This document shows, one piece after another, positions 13,401 through 24,978 of a stretch of DNA of 64,000 nt. Position 1 is the stretch's first letter. Every line of letters starts with the position of its first letter. A model generated the notes under the pieces. That model was not told the DNA's origin. It ran no database searches and saw only the letters and a list, made by a program, of their open reading frames with translations. Origin of the DNA: Serinus canaria (lineage: Eukaryota; Chordata; Aves; Passeriformes; Fringillidae). The translations under genes and the position numbers were made by a program. Location of the stretch: assembly GCF_022539315.1 (NCBI RefSeq), contig NC_066316.1, positions 52,391,994 to 52,455,993 on the forward strand. The letters are read 5' to 3'.

Positions 13401-14687
13401 TATTAGCAGGTGTTCATGAAGTGTTTCTAATGAAAATGCTATATATAGTCCAATATATTGTTTTTCCACAAAATACAAAACCCCTGTGTCTTTTTAGCAA
13501 TCCTCTGTACTCTCATTTAGCAGATCAGCTGCATAGTTGAGAATGTCAGGCTTTGTGCACACCTCCTTCATTTGAGAAATGCACCCCTGTATTGTATTGA
13601 ATCAACTTACAGAGATAATGTGTGGAACTATTAAGAGAAAATGTGTCAACAAAAACTTAGGTAAATCTGTTGTGTAGATGTATCATTATCTATGCCTTTT
13701 TCAAGCTGCTGCATCTTTTACTACTTCGTGGACAGATAAATTTTTAAAGGCATTAAAACAGAAATTTATGTCTATACACTGAGAACCTGATACTGGTGCC
13801 CTCCTTACCCTTTTGCTTGGATTCATTACATTTAACATGATTTAGAATTTCAATTGCTGTAGGTTCCTAGCTTATTATAGAAAGGATTGGTGACACCTTT
13901 TGGAGCAACCCACTTCTGTAGCCATCATACAGGCAATCTGGAGTGATGCACATGCCCTACCTAAAAGCCTAAAAAAGTGAGATATATTTGGGTCTTCATG
14001 TACCTCAGTTCACTGCTGTTAATAAGAAGAAAGCATCTGAAATGCTATAAAATTTGCTGCTTACTTAAAAGAAAATACAAAATTTTTGTTAGCCTCCTTT
14101 TACACAAGGATTAAAACCCCAGAATTTTCATTGTTATGGTTTAGCAAAGCTTTTCTGATAATATTTACTGCCAGCATCTGCAAATAATGGATGCAATTCT
14201 AGCTAAATCTGTATTGGCAAACAGACTGGAGACTCTTCTCTGGCCCTGAGGCCAGCAAGCTTAGCACAGCTTGAATCCATGCAGTTTACTTGTTCCTCTC
14301 ACTTCAAAACAGGGTGATGTCCCTCTCTTCCCAGCCTGCCTGCTGTCCTGTGCTAGCATCAACCATGCCCAGGCAGACCCTGAAAGCACTGGCTGACCCA
14401 AGCAAAACTCTGCCAGGGACCACACTGGCAGGTTAATGGCACAGACAGACAGCGACACACCAGTGCTTGAACCACACCAAATCTCTGCTTGGCTTTCTAA
14501 GTAGAGAGAGATGGACAGCAGGAAATAACAGGTCTGACTCTAAACCAACACAGATCCGGAAAATCAGGAATAACTGGCCGACAAAAGGAAACAGCTGTGA
14601 GAACGGGATGAGGATCAGTGTCATTGTCAGTTGAAATAACATAATTCTAAGATTTTAATTTATCTTTTCAGGTTTCATCGTCCATAA
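1351..14687 (+). CDS. PHACTR2: PHACTR2, phosphatase and actin regulator 2, C-terminal coding exons (partial gene)
   Basis: The coding join seen is 1351-1406, 7500-7561, 8558-8695, 11009-11085 and 14672-14687, giving about 115 C-terminal residues; the 5' exons lie before the window. PHACTR proteins bind G-actin through RPEL repeats and protein phosphatase 1 through a C-terminal string, coupling actin state to PP1 targeting. Seen here: two RPEL cores ([17 protein letters not shown] and [16 protein letters not shown]), then the PP1-contact elements ILRF, YVEV, an Arg pair and KPW, then a helical [10 protein letters not shown] segment and the terminal FHRP-stop typical of the family. Every exon junction keeps frame. 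PHACTR2 rather than another paralogue is chosen because LTV1 and PLAGL1 follow, as in human 6q24.2; the C-terminus alone would not separate paralogues with full certainty. The third intron has a GC donor. Confidence 0.95.
1407..7499 (+). other. PHACTR2 intron (6.1 kb)
   Basis: Bounded by GTAAGT at 1407 and the acceptor ending at 7499. It contains a purine-rich GAGGAGG/GAAGAAAGG tract at about 1720-1810 and a T-rich tract at about 3695-3715. No coding exon or full-length transposon recognised. Confidence 0.7.
7500..7561 (+). CDS. PHACTR2: PHACTR2 exon, charged inter-RPEL linker
   Basis: 62 bases between acceptor gaaaacag and donor GTGATG. The split codon C|AG gives Gln; then 20 codons of a highly charged stretch ([16 protein letters not shown]) end in LSRK, the basic lead-in to the next RPEL repeat. 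Phase 0 at the 3' end. Confidence 0.93.
7562..8557 (+). other. PHACTR2 intron (1.0 kb)
   Basis: Between the charged-linker exon and the PP1-binding exon; GT donor, AG acceptor (ctgcttacag). Nothing else recognised. Confidence 0.75.
8558..8695 (+). CDS. PHACTR2: PHACTR2 exon with last RPEL and PP1-binding string
   Basis: 46 codons in phase 0. It starts [18 protein letters not shown] (last RPEL running into the ILRF docking motif), then [13 protein letters not shown] and [13 protein letters not shown]. In PHACTR1 the corresponding RVxF-like, hydrophobic, Arg and Trp elements form the composite PP1 surface; all four are present. The exon ends ACAAG and is followed by GCAAGG, so the donor is GC rather than GT; the first GT downstream would add residues and soon a stop. 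Confidence 0.95.
8696..11008 (+). other. PHACTR2 GC-AG intron (2.3 kb)
   Basis: Starts GCAAGG after ACAAG and ends tttattag. The joined reading (ADK|AAIRKEL) is exactly the conserved family sequence, so the boundary is fixed by protein homology and the donor must be GC. No other feature seen inside. Confidence 0.85.
11009..11085 (+). CDS. PHACTR2: PHACTR2 penultimate coding exon
   Basis: Acceptor tttattag, donor GTGGGT. 25 codons plus AG read [20 protein letters not shown] then SRQFT, the conserved amphipathic C-terminal helix of PHACTR proteins. The trailing AG joins G of the final exon to make Arg. Confidence 0.95.
11086..14671 (+). other. PHACTR2 last intron (3.6 kb)
   Basis: GTGGGT donor, tcttttcag acceptor. 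AT-rich, for example around 13,100-13,250. No coding exon or intact repeat recognised. Confidence 0.7.
14672..14687 (+). CDS. PHACTR2: PHACTR2 last coding piece and stop codon
   Basis: After the acceptor tatcttttcag the sequence G TTT CAT CGT CCA TAA completes Arg and gives FHRP-stop, the family's exact C-terminus. Only 16 coding bases lie in this exon; the remainder is 3' UTR. Confidence 0.93.
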
Positions 14688-16224
14688 CTGTTTGACCACA
14701 TCCCATATTTCAAGTAACAATTTTCTTTGGGGAAATCATTGCGTCCTGAAGACCTGAAATTGCACTGGAACTTGACTGAGTATGAGTGTATGCTACAGCT
14801 TACCCTGAGGCTAATGAAGAAAGTAGCCCTTGTCTTTGTCAATGGACAAATGATTAGTCTAGGAGGAGAACCCACAGGAAGCGTTTGTCCATGTCCAGAC
14901 AAACCACGGTTCTGCAGCCAGCCCACCCAGACAAGCCAGTGGACTTCTTTGTGAGAGCTCCACGAGTCAGGAAGTGCTGAAGACAATCGCTGGAGAGCCT
15001 GCTGCCAGGATCTCATCAGGCTTCATGGGGCTGGGACTGAGGGTAACAAAGAGGGAGAGGGATGACAAAAGAACTGAGAGCTGGGGGAAAAGAGACTTTG
15101 TCTGTCAGTCCACAGAGCTAAGTGGAATGGATGGGACTGCTCAACAATGCATTTGGCCAGTGGGAAGAATTATTTTTTAAAAGACAGAGAATAAGCAACT
15201 GCGCATGTCAGTTTTTTCAGTGGCTACAGCCTGTCTTAAAAAGATAGCAAGCCATAAGTCCTTGTGTCATCAGTACTTTAGGAAGAACTATCATTTTCTT
15301 TGGTGCCAGTAAATACAGTTGCCAGAAATTAGTCCTAGTATAACTCAACTGTCTTTTTTTTAAATCCCAGTGCACATGCTTCAGGAAAACACATGGAACA
15401 TTCATACAGAACAAGTAATATATTTTTTGGTTTTTTAATGTTGACATATTCTGGATTCTCAGACATACATAAACAAGATTTGAAGGACAAATAATGTGAC
15501 ACTATGAATGCAATGCAATGCTTTGTGTTTAGAAACACTCCTTGCTGTCTGTCACTTGCCATTCAAACCAGAGGGATCATTATCTTTGTCATCCACGGCA
15601 GGCAGTAGTGACAACTCTGACATCATGCTAGTGTGAATCCAAAGTCAGAATTGAAATTAGGCACAGAAGTCTTTATTAATAGGCCTGAGCAGCAGTGACT
15701 ACTAATGTAACTTTTTACATTTAAGGACTCTTGCATTGCTTTGAGGAAGAGCTCCCAGATGAATCAGTGTGTCTTCAGCTAGTGGTCCTTTAAAAGTGAA
15801 AGAAAAATCCTTGGAGTGTCTCCAGCCTGTTTTTGTTGAGTGTGGAGAATGCTTCTTAGATTCCTAATTTTTTATACTATCTTGAAATTGTACATGTGAA
15901 TATAATACTATTAAAATTAAGTGGTATGGAGTGTGAAAGGCAATACATGTTTTTTCTAAGTTGGCCCAAAGGCCTATTAAAAAGCCTGTGGCATTGTTTA
16001 CACTAAGAAATTCTCTGTCCCATATTAGCACTTATTTATCCTTTGAATTAGTGTACACAACATTGAGGGGGGTCTGGAATTCACATATGCATACATTTAA
16101 TGCAGTATTACAACATATTTGCTATTTATCCTTTCTAATGTGTGTACATATTACAATTTATTTTTGTCTTTTATGTGTCCTGTTCAGTTTTTAATTATGA
16201 AGTGTAAGTATTTCTTTTTCTGGC

Positions 16225-16230
16225 AATAAA
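16225..16230 (+). terminator. candidate proximal poly(A) signal of PHACTR2
   Basis: AATAAA followed within 30 bases by a TCTGTGTAGATGTGATTTTT run, a plausible GU/U-rich downstream element. It would give a 3' UTR of about 1.5 kb. Confidence 0.35.
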
Positions 16231-19200
16231 ATATCTGTGTAGATGTGATTTTTACCTCAGAACCTGTAATAGATTCTTGTGGAATGTGTTTAGTTTATAA
16301 AATTGAAGGCTGTTGTTAGAGATGTCAGCCTGAAGGCAGGAGGGCAATTTGGTGGCTAAAATTAGATATCCCTCTTTAGAGCTATTTACAACAAGACCAG
16401 GTTTGCATAAATGAGGTGGATTATTTTAATGAAAAACACTTCTAGTAACAGAAGAGTGCTTTCCAACAGCTGTCACTCTGTCACTCTATTATTTTTAAAG
16501 ACATTGGGAAAGCTTTTAAAAAAGGTAAAATTTAAATGACTGTTAGGATCCCTTACACCTTGGTAAAAATCAAATGATGGACAAGCCACAAAATATCAAT
16601 AACCAAATTTTAAAAAAACCATCTACATGCTTGTAGCAAAGAAAAGGAAGCAGCACCTTCCTTTTTTAATGTAATCAATAAGAGCCATTAGGATTCCATT
16701 TGCAGAAAATAAGCTTCTGAAAGTCCATCATTTTATAAATATAGAAACACTACTTTGACATCAAGGAAGTAGTGAAAATGTATTCTTTGGCACTAAATCA
16801 TACAGGAATTAGCAGGGCATTAGGTTTGTCAGCAATTCTGATAGAATGCTAATTTTTATTTTTAGAATTTCAAGAGTAAACTCAAAAGTTACACTAGAAT
16901 AGTTCTGCTTAAACTTTTATTTGCTGATATTGCCAAATTTAGGAACGTGTGTCCAAAATCATATAAAGGTCTACTCTGATGACTTTGAAGTATAAAACAC
17001 AGTATTTCACTTCAAAGGAAATGAGAGGAGCAATTAAATAGATCTCAGTGTTGCATTAATCACATTGAAACATTTGAAAGCAGCCAAGATACTGAAGGCA
17101 GAAAGACAGCTGTTACACAGGCAGAATAACTCGGACACAGGTAAGGTCAGACTATAAATATTTTATATAAGATAGTAGCTCCACCACCGTGCCAAGGTAC
17201 ACACAGCTTACACAAGTAAACGAAAACATGTTAAAGTCTTAGGATGAAGTGAAAAAATTGACTTTGCAAGAAGACATTCCTCTATACTAGGCCTGGACCA
17301 TGGATTGAAAGTCACATGCCAACCTTATTGTTTTAAGAGTAATAACACAAAGATGAGGATACAACTTCTGGCTCAGACTTCTTCAAGCTGAAGTCATGTC
17401 ATAAGAAATAAGGATGTGTAGGTGAGGTATCACTTAGGCTTTTCCTATCTTCCTTCTGGGGTTGGAGGGATTTTTTTAAAGTATTCCCTCCAAGTCATTT
17501 TTAGTTGCAGGACTCTAGCCTTGGCAGAAATGCTGAGTTAATTTTTAATTTCTTACTATTTTGATAATAATCAGATGCATAGTGTGGCCCACAGTTCAGT
17601 GAACTAATTAAACACATTTATGTAACTGGACAAAAAGAGTTACCTTTATGGGAACTTATGTAAAATCTTATGTGGTATACTACATAACATTATCATAAGA
17701 TATAGCAGAATTAGAACTTCAAACTATCCATAATGTATTGTATCCACACAGAGACACAGAATTGTATATATTATTTTTGTATTCTAAATACAAAATTTAG
17801 AACTTAGAATTTAGAATTTGGAAATTAAATTTTAAAATTTAAAAATTTAATTTAGAAATTTAGAATTTTGTGGCAGATTTTTTAGCAGGAAAACAACAGC
17901 TGTAAAGTGTTGTCCATGCAATAAAAAATGAGAATTTGGTATGTCACCATGTGCAGTGAAGCAAGTTTGCTTCAAGAAGCCTGAAGTCAATTTCTGCTGC
18001 CTCTACTAGCTGTCTGTATTGATAAGTTCAAATGTTTTCCAATTGCATCAACAACCCATTGGAAATATTACACCATATACCTGCTTTGGTGCTGCATGCT
18101 TTCTAGAAGGGAAAAATCAGGCTAACTCCTAAGAAATTAATGAGTTAATAATCCTAGAGTTAAAAATAAAAATATGTTAAATAGGCAAAGAAAAAATAGC
18201 ACTTTTCATGCAAAGGATAGTACAGTCCAGGTGGCTAAGAAGGATCAGTATGATAATTTTTATCAGGTTGGACAAATAATTCAAATGTCATGCACAAGAT
18301 ATGACAAACCTTACACACATGATACCTATGTTCCCACAGAGTCAGGTATGCCTACATTCACAGAAAGAGAAAATTAGCAGCTTGAAGTGGCTTCTGAAAT
18401 TATCTCACATATAATATTTATCAGTATAATCACACATCACAGTATGTTGCTGTGAGTGCAAAAGAATGGATGCTTAATCAAATCCTTATTTCTTCTTCAC
18501 ATAAAAAATTTAAATGGTTCTAGAGTGTCTCATCTCTCTCCTCTTTCAGGTAATACATATTACTCTTTATAACTCAGATACAGTCTATCTGGATTTTTTT
18601 CTTTTAATTGTGCTGTATATGTTGACTCAACAAGTACCAAAAAAAAAAAAAATTAAATGCTAATGATTATTTAAGCTAATACCCTTTCAACTGGTGATTT
18701 GAAACATGTTAGGACCAGAAGCAACATCTCTTCAAAGTCACTGAAAGTATTCATGGCCATTTGTAGTTCTACAGACTGCATTTATTTGTTGGGTTTATCA
18801 TTTACCTATAGTTGTGCATGTCCCTTGCTGTGGTGGATTGACCAACCTCTGATGTGATGTGGGGCAGGACAGCCCCACCATCTGCTTTGACCAACCTGAG
18901 CACCTCTTAGAGAAGAACCACAACCTCAGTGCTGACATGGAAAAACCTGATAACCCTACCAGATAAGCACCCACTTTTTAACTTGAAAGCCAAACAAAAG
19001 CTGTGAAACAAAGGGATGAAGTATCCCTGCTATTATAGAAATTAGACTTTTCCTTCCAGGTGAAGTGAGTGCTTGGTTTCCTGCAGAGATGCTTCAAGCT
19101 CAGATCTGTAAGTAATAATACTACAGCTACATGAGAGAATTTATTTCAAATTAGCAGTTGCTTAACCTGACTATAAACTCAATCTGAGCCCCGATTTTTT

Positions 19201-20320
19201 ATCATCATAAAGTGCAGACAGATCCAGCCAGCAACAGACTAAAAACTTCTAATCCAGTCTGGCAGCCTGGGAATCAAGCAAAACCCCCTGACTGTCTGCA
19301 GCTGGCAGGGCTTGGAGTCAGCAGAGGGAAAGCCACACTGTCACCTGGGTACCTGGCAGCACAGGCCTGTGTGAGCACTGCTGACATCCTAATCTGAGAC
19401 CAGAATATTGGTCCATGTCTTAATGGCTGTTAATGCTTTAATGACAAAGCAAACCAAGCTAAAAGCCTACATTTGCCTGAGACTGTCAGATGCACAGGAA
19501 CCATGTGTTTAACACTTTCATGTCCTCTGGTTTTAATGATCTTCAGGAGTTAAGACCTGTGCCATTGCTGTAAACTAAACTGAAAATATACTCAGGGTGA
19601 AAAAAAACAAGTATGGATAAACTTGCATCTTGGCTTTAGGATCTTCCACATTTTGTTCCATTATTGTTGCTAGCTGTAATCTTATTACACCAAGATCAGT
19701 GCAATATTCATTGATGGGGCATAGATTATGATTAAAAGAAAAAAAAATATATTCTGAAAGATTTTATAAAGATGATACAAAAATATTTTGAAGGTCAAAT
19801 TAAAAAAAAAAAAAAAAAAAGAAAGCAGTCCCCAGAATAGCTTAAAACGTCTATTTAACAGAAATCTGTAAAAAAGACCCCACCAAAACTTAAAAAACTG
19901 TATCTATACAGAGAAAGGGAGCAATGGAGTGAAATTAACATATATTTGCCATAATGTTCAAACATGTTTATATTTATAAACTCTAATAATTAATAAGGTC
20001 TTGTTTTACTTTGTTTCGATTTTGTTTCAAGATTTTAATGGAAATAAAGCTCACATGAACTAGATACAGCATTTCACCAATATTTTCTAGAAGCTACATA
20101 TTGCATTGGATAGAAACGAAGAAAGCAATGGTATTATCTGTATCTTCTTGTTCAAGTATAAATTCTTTATATTAAAAAAAATCTTGCAATACTATGTAAA
20201 ATTTAACAATATTTGAACGTTGTTATGATCTAGTAAAATGTTAAAACATTGCTAAACATATCTCCCATTCACTACTTTGTGTGGTGGTATATTGATTTGT
20301 AAACTTGTACAAATTTTGGA

Positions 20321-20326
20321 ATTAAA
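20321..20326 (+). terminator. candidate distal poly(A) signal of PHACTR2
   Basis: ATTAAA in a TTGTAC/AATTTTGG context, followed by TGTGGTTTGG and an ATT-repeat run. It would give a UTR of about 5.6 kb. AATAAA at 20043 is an alternative. Confidence 0.3.
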
Positions 20327-20345
20327 GAAATACTGTGGTTTGGAT

Positions 20346-21531
20346 TATTATTATTATTTTAGCTGGTGTGATTTGAAACAAAAATATCAATGGCTTGTTT
20401 GAATGGGCATTCGACTGTATCAGCAGCAGGGGAAGGGTGTGGAGATGGCATATGCTTAATTGCCTGCAACTGTTTAAACAGCTCTTAAGTTTCGGGGGGA
20501 AGAGGGGGTTTCCTTAAAAAAAAAAACCAACAGAATTCTATTTACAATTGAACGGCAAATCTGGGAGAGGCACAAGAAGATTGCAGAGCACAGACACTGC
20601 TGTGCACACAGGAGCTGATAAAGCTGGTAAGTTTGTGTCCCTTCCCAGCATTCTACCGCACAATAGCTCAAGCGGTAAATCATGGCAAGGTTTGTGTGCT
20701 GTGCTTTGGACCCAGCAACACTGGGAGATCACAAACCTGTGTTTCTCTGGCTGAGCTGCAGTACACAGGACAGGCTCAGCAGCAGGAATCATTGCACTGC
20801 TGCCTCTTCCAAGCCAGCCCGCACGGACACGACCCCAGTAAGGAGGGCTCCATCACACATCCACACCGGTGCGGGTAGCTGAGCTCCAGGACAGTCTTAC
20901 GAGGGTCCAGTGCAGCCACAAGATTCTTACTTGCTGAATGGACTAAAAGGCAGCCACCAACATGTGAAACGGAATTGTCACGTGAATTCATTATAATTAA
21001 AATTTTGCATAGAGTGGCACTCATTCATACACACTGGGCCAGTTCTTAGACTTTATTTTTTCTACTAATTTGATGAAAAATAGTGAAAAATTATTCCTTA
21101 AGTAACTTCCTTTGATTTCATTAAATGTTCCCATTTTCAAGTCAAGTAAGGCAAACAAAATCAAACCTTGGTTCTCCATTGCCTGTCATGCTAAATAGTT
21201 ACTGGTAACCACAAAAAATGTATCTGAAACATTATCAGCTTAGAATTGCTGTCCCTTTAAAGTGTACTTTCCACATGTTTCATTACTTTCAAAAGATGGA
21301 AGGCCGTGGAGAATCAATAGCAACAACTTTTCAGCTTACACAGGGCAGATTTTATGTTACAATTATAAAATTAATGCTACTTGGCTCAGTGTGATTGATT
21401 ACGGTAACTCTAAAGAGGTGACAGACCTGATATTGCATTTTACACAGATGTGTGATATCTGTGAATGCAAGTAACTACAAATTAATGACAGCTGCTTCTT
21501 GAGGTTTTATCTGTAATGTAGCTTGTGTATG

Positions 21532-21576
<45 letters not shown>

Positions 21577-24070
21577 AATGTATTGGGGGGCTTATGTTAT
21601 GCTTGTTTTATGGTGTTTGTAATTAACAAGGAAAATAGAAGTGTGCTGCCTAGTTGTACAGTACTGTAAGATCATCTGCTGTGCACAGTTCCAAGCACCT
21701 TAGACAATTGTGCTGCTATTTGAATTATAGATATGTATTGAATATATACATATATATGAATGGATATATATAAATAGAAAATTTTAAAAATCACCTCTAG
21801 AAAATTGTTCAGAAAATCTTTACTGAAAATATTTTCTACTTGAATCTCTAGCATGTACATGGGCATGCATAGTAGAGTTAAATTCAGAGAGCCTCCAGAG
21901 GCCAAATTAAACTCCCTCCTCGTGGAAATTAAATGAAAAAAGGTTTCTGAAACCTCCCTTTGAATTCTGGCAAAGTTCTTCAAACACATCTGGTAAATTC
22001 CCTGTGTGTGGTGTATTCATGGAGAGGTGTGTTCAAAGAGGTGATAGTTGGTTTAAAAAAATAAAGTTAGGGTTGTAGCTCAGTAGTTTGGAGACCTAAT
22101 CTATGCTCTCAGTTTCTCCTTTTTTTATCAGCAAGAAGTGTTTCTTAGTAGTTTCACTGACAGCAGATTTACAGTGGAAATATACCCTCTGCACAGGAAC
22201 AAAACTGATCTGCACAGCTGAGGGTTTAGCCTAGTTAGCGGTGGATCTGCAAATCTTTTAACTTTCAAAGTGACTGACAATACCTTTTGGTTTTAATTAC
22301 TTTAAAATAATTTCTTCTTTGCAAGAGCTAAGAGAAAAAATGAGCATAAATTTCCTCACACAGAAGGCAAGCTGATGATTATGCTAAGGATGTGCTTCCA
22401 GCGTATTATCTTTCAAGTGGCTGCCTTGACAGTGAGACTGTTTCAATACCGACCATTTTTCTTCTGCAGGCATAAAAGGAGGAGTTAGTGACCCGAGCAC
22501 TTACCCCCTCAGTCTCTGTAGATGCTCTTTGCCGAGTTCTGTTTGTAGTTTCTGCAAAGAATCTGAGAGTGAGAGAGTGCAGTGGGATGGATGGCTTTGT
22601 AAGGCTTGGATGAAATGAGAAGCTGAAGCAGTCTCCGAAACACTCTCTCATACACAGTTCACAAACACGTCATACTAAATATTGAATTTTTATTTAAATC
22701 AGGAGATGACTCACCCTAAGGTATCAACAAAGGAGGCAATGTGGTGCCTATTGTTGCTAATCCACAATTCAAACTCATCCCCAGATGTATTACTGTAGTA
22801 TACAGATATATTACTGTTAGTATACATTAGCAATCTTCTGTGATATGGAAAGGAACCTGTTTTAATTTCTGTATGAACATGTAATACATATCCTTCCCCC
22901 TAAATGCCTAGAATCTAACCAGGAAATTCAGGGGAAGGATGTAAATTAAAGAAAGACAGAAAACACTGAGACTTAACAGGTAAACTTATCTTACACTCAG
23001 GAAAATGCTGACTAATAACAGAGCTGAGAGCAAAAGTTAATGTTTCCCCACATCCAAACTGATACAATGCTCCTTGACCAGATTTGGGGTGTGTGGAATG
23101 ACAGTACTGCCACCACCAGTTCTGGAGGTGCCAGGTTTGGGGATTGTGAAGGGTAATCCTGTCCCCAAGACTATGTACATGCACTTCTGTGGATGCCAGA
23201 GAGGCACGTCAGGAACTTGGAAGCAGCAAGGAGTAATCTAATCTCCATCATTACCCCACAAATAAATGCTAAGTACTGTGTTTTCAACAGCTGAGTGACT
23301 CGGTTCTTAATTACCCTGTGAAAATCCAGCTCTGCTATCCCAGCTGTCGCGGGGTCGGCAGTACAGACATACTGCAGGGAGGGAGTTGCTGCTCTTGGGT
23401 GCAGTCATGAAAAACCATTCGCAGGCTGCGGTCCAGCAGGGGTCATAGCTGATCTCCTTGTGCCGCGGGGTCTGCACCACACCCGCACAAGGCTGGCAAC
23501 AACGAGACACTCACCGGGCACTTTTTGCAAGGAAGAGGAAACAAATATACGCAGAGATTATCTGAATCCTCCGAGTACAGGAGTTATTTCAGCTGATAGA
23601 CTGGATCAGATTAGATTGTGCACTTCTGCAAGAGTGGTGCGACGAAACTGGGTAAAGATTCAAGACTTCAGAAAACAGCCAGAAGAGTGAAAATCTGGGT
23701 TCTTTCGGAGCTTTAGTGACACCTACTGAAAACCAATGAAATCCACCCAAATATGACTAAAGCTAATACTTTACGGTACATGCATGCATATATATTTAGC
23801 TGCATCCATACACACATAATGTGGATAACTTTTCTGAATTTTCAGTGAAAACCTCTTCTTAGTTTGTTACTATTTAGTCGCCTGTAAACACAAGGGAAAA
23901 AAACCCGTCCCCCTCTGTTTTATACTTTCTTTTGAAAAGAAATAAAGCAGGTTTTAAAATATGCAGCACACTTCTCTTTTTCTTAGCAAGGAGCCTGTAC
24001 GTGAGTGCCCGTTTTTCTGCACAGTGCCGCTACACGGTGTAGGTAAAATTAATACAGCTGAAGTCATACT
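20346..24070. other. PHACTR2-LTV1 intergenic region
   Basis: No gene recognised. It holds a (GT)n(AT)n microsatellite at 21,533-21,572, AT-rich sequence around 21,725-21,790, and a CpG-richer patch at about 23,320-23,660 that is described among the findings. Confidence 0.55.
21533..21572. repeat. (GT)n(AT)n microsatellite
   Basis: Seven GT units run directly into about thirteen AT units, a compound dinucleotide repeat. Confidence 0.95.
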
Positions 24071-24071
24071 G

Positions 24072-24455
24072 CAGAATGGTTCAGCTCGGAAAGGACCACA
24101 GTGGATCGTCTGGTCCAACTTCCCTGCTCACACAGGGCTATCCCATGGCACATGGCACTCAATTGTGTCCAGACGGTTCTTGTGTATTTCTAGTGAGGGA
24201 GACTCCACAGCCTGTCTGGACAATCTATTCCACTGCGTGATCACCCGCACAGTAAAGAGATTCGTCCCCATACTCAGGTGGAACTTCCCATGCATCAGTT
24301 CCTGTCTGTCGCCTGTTGTCCTATTGCTGGGGGCCATCAAGCAGAGCCTGGATCCAAACTCTTAACACCCTCCCTTCAGATATTTATGGACATTGATGAG
24401 GTCCCCCCCCTTAGTCGTCTCTCCTCTGAACAGATCCAGTTCCCCCAGCCATTCC
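24072..24455 (-). mobile_element. CR1 LINE 3'-end fragment, reverse orientation
   Basis: The + strand reads the typical reverse-oriented avian CR1 tail: AGAATGGTTCAGCTCGGAAA, then a GGTCCAACTTCCCTGC phrase, GGAGACTCCACAGCCTGTCT, TAAAGAGATTCGTCCCCAT, GGTGGAACTTCCCATGCATC, and GATATTTATGGACATTGATG followed by CTCTGAACAGATCCAGTTCC. These are the well-known CR1 3' UTR and terminal ORF2 phrases, so the element lies on the - strand, 5'-truncated, ending against the LTV1 CpG island. Confidence 0.85.
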
Positions 24456-24564
24456 TCGCCCGAAATAAGAACTCAAATATAGCAGAACACTGTCAATACC
24501 AACACATTTTACTTGCTCCCGGTCCTTCAGACTCAGCCCCCACAACCCGCCCATCCCCTCAGCC

Positions 24565-24594
24565 CGCCCGGCCCGGCCCGGCCCGGCCCGGCCC
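24565..24594. repeat. GGCCC pentanucleotide tandem
   Basis: About five head-to-tail GGCCC units (CGGCCCGGCCCGG pattern) in the LTV1 CpG island, just upstream of the NRF1-like site. Confidence 0.9.
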
Positions 24595-24975
24595 AGCTGC
24601 TGCGCATGCGCGCTGCCCCATGGCCGCCTGCGCCGCGCTCTGCCATTGGGGGCACTGGCGGCCCGAACCATTCTCACTATTTTGAGGGGAAAACTGGGGA
24701 AATGTGTCTCCGACATGCATCGTGCTTGGGTCCCCTGAGCCTCTCTTTTATCAAAATACTATTTCAACCCGAGAAAAGCCTTGTTTGTTTTGTTGGTTTT
24801 TATTTAACCGGGAAACAAAAACTTACAAACGTGGCCGGACTGGCGGCTTATCTCTTTCCCCCCGTTGGTCACTGGTGTATCCCAAGATGGAGGACACAGG
24901 TCGGGTCCTCTGACGCCTGTCCCGCGTGGGAGCGAGTGAAATTCGGGACAGCGGGAGCGGCCGGGGGACAGCGCC

Positions 24976-24978
24976 ATG
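24976..24978 (+). CDS. LTV1: LTV1 coding exon 1 (start codon only)
   Basis: The ATG is the last codon of exon 1 and is followed at once by GTGAGT; the context GCGCC-ATG is a fair Kozak match. Spliced, it gives M|PHKKKK. Confidence 0.92.

Larger units (their letters stand above)
14688..20345 (+). other. PHACTR2: probable PHACTR2 3' UTR
   Basis: Non-coding sequence after the PHACTR2 stop with no other gene start. Candidate poly(A) signals at 16225 (AATAAA, followed by a GU-rich run), 20043 (AATAAA) and 20321 (ATTAAA, followed by a TGTGGTTTGG run) allow short and long UTR forms. It contains an AT-rich simple-sequence tract (17,785-17,870) and A-runs at about 18,640 and 19,801. Extent is inferred; transcript data would decide it. 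Confidence 0.45.
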
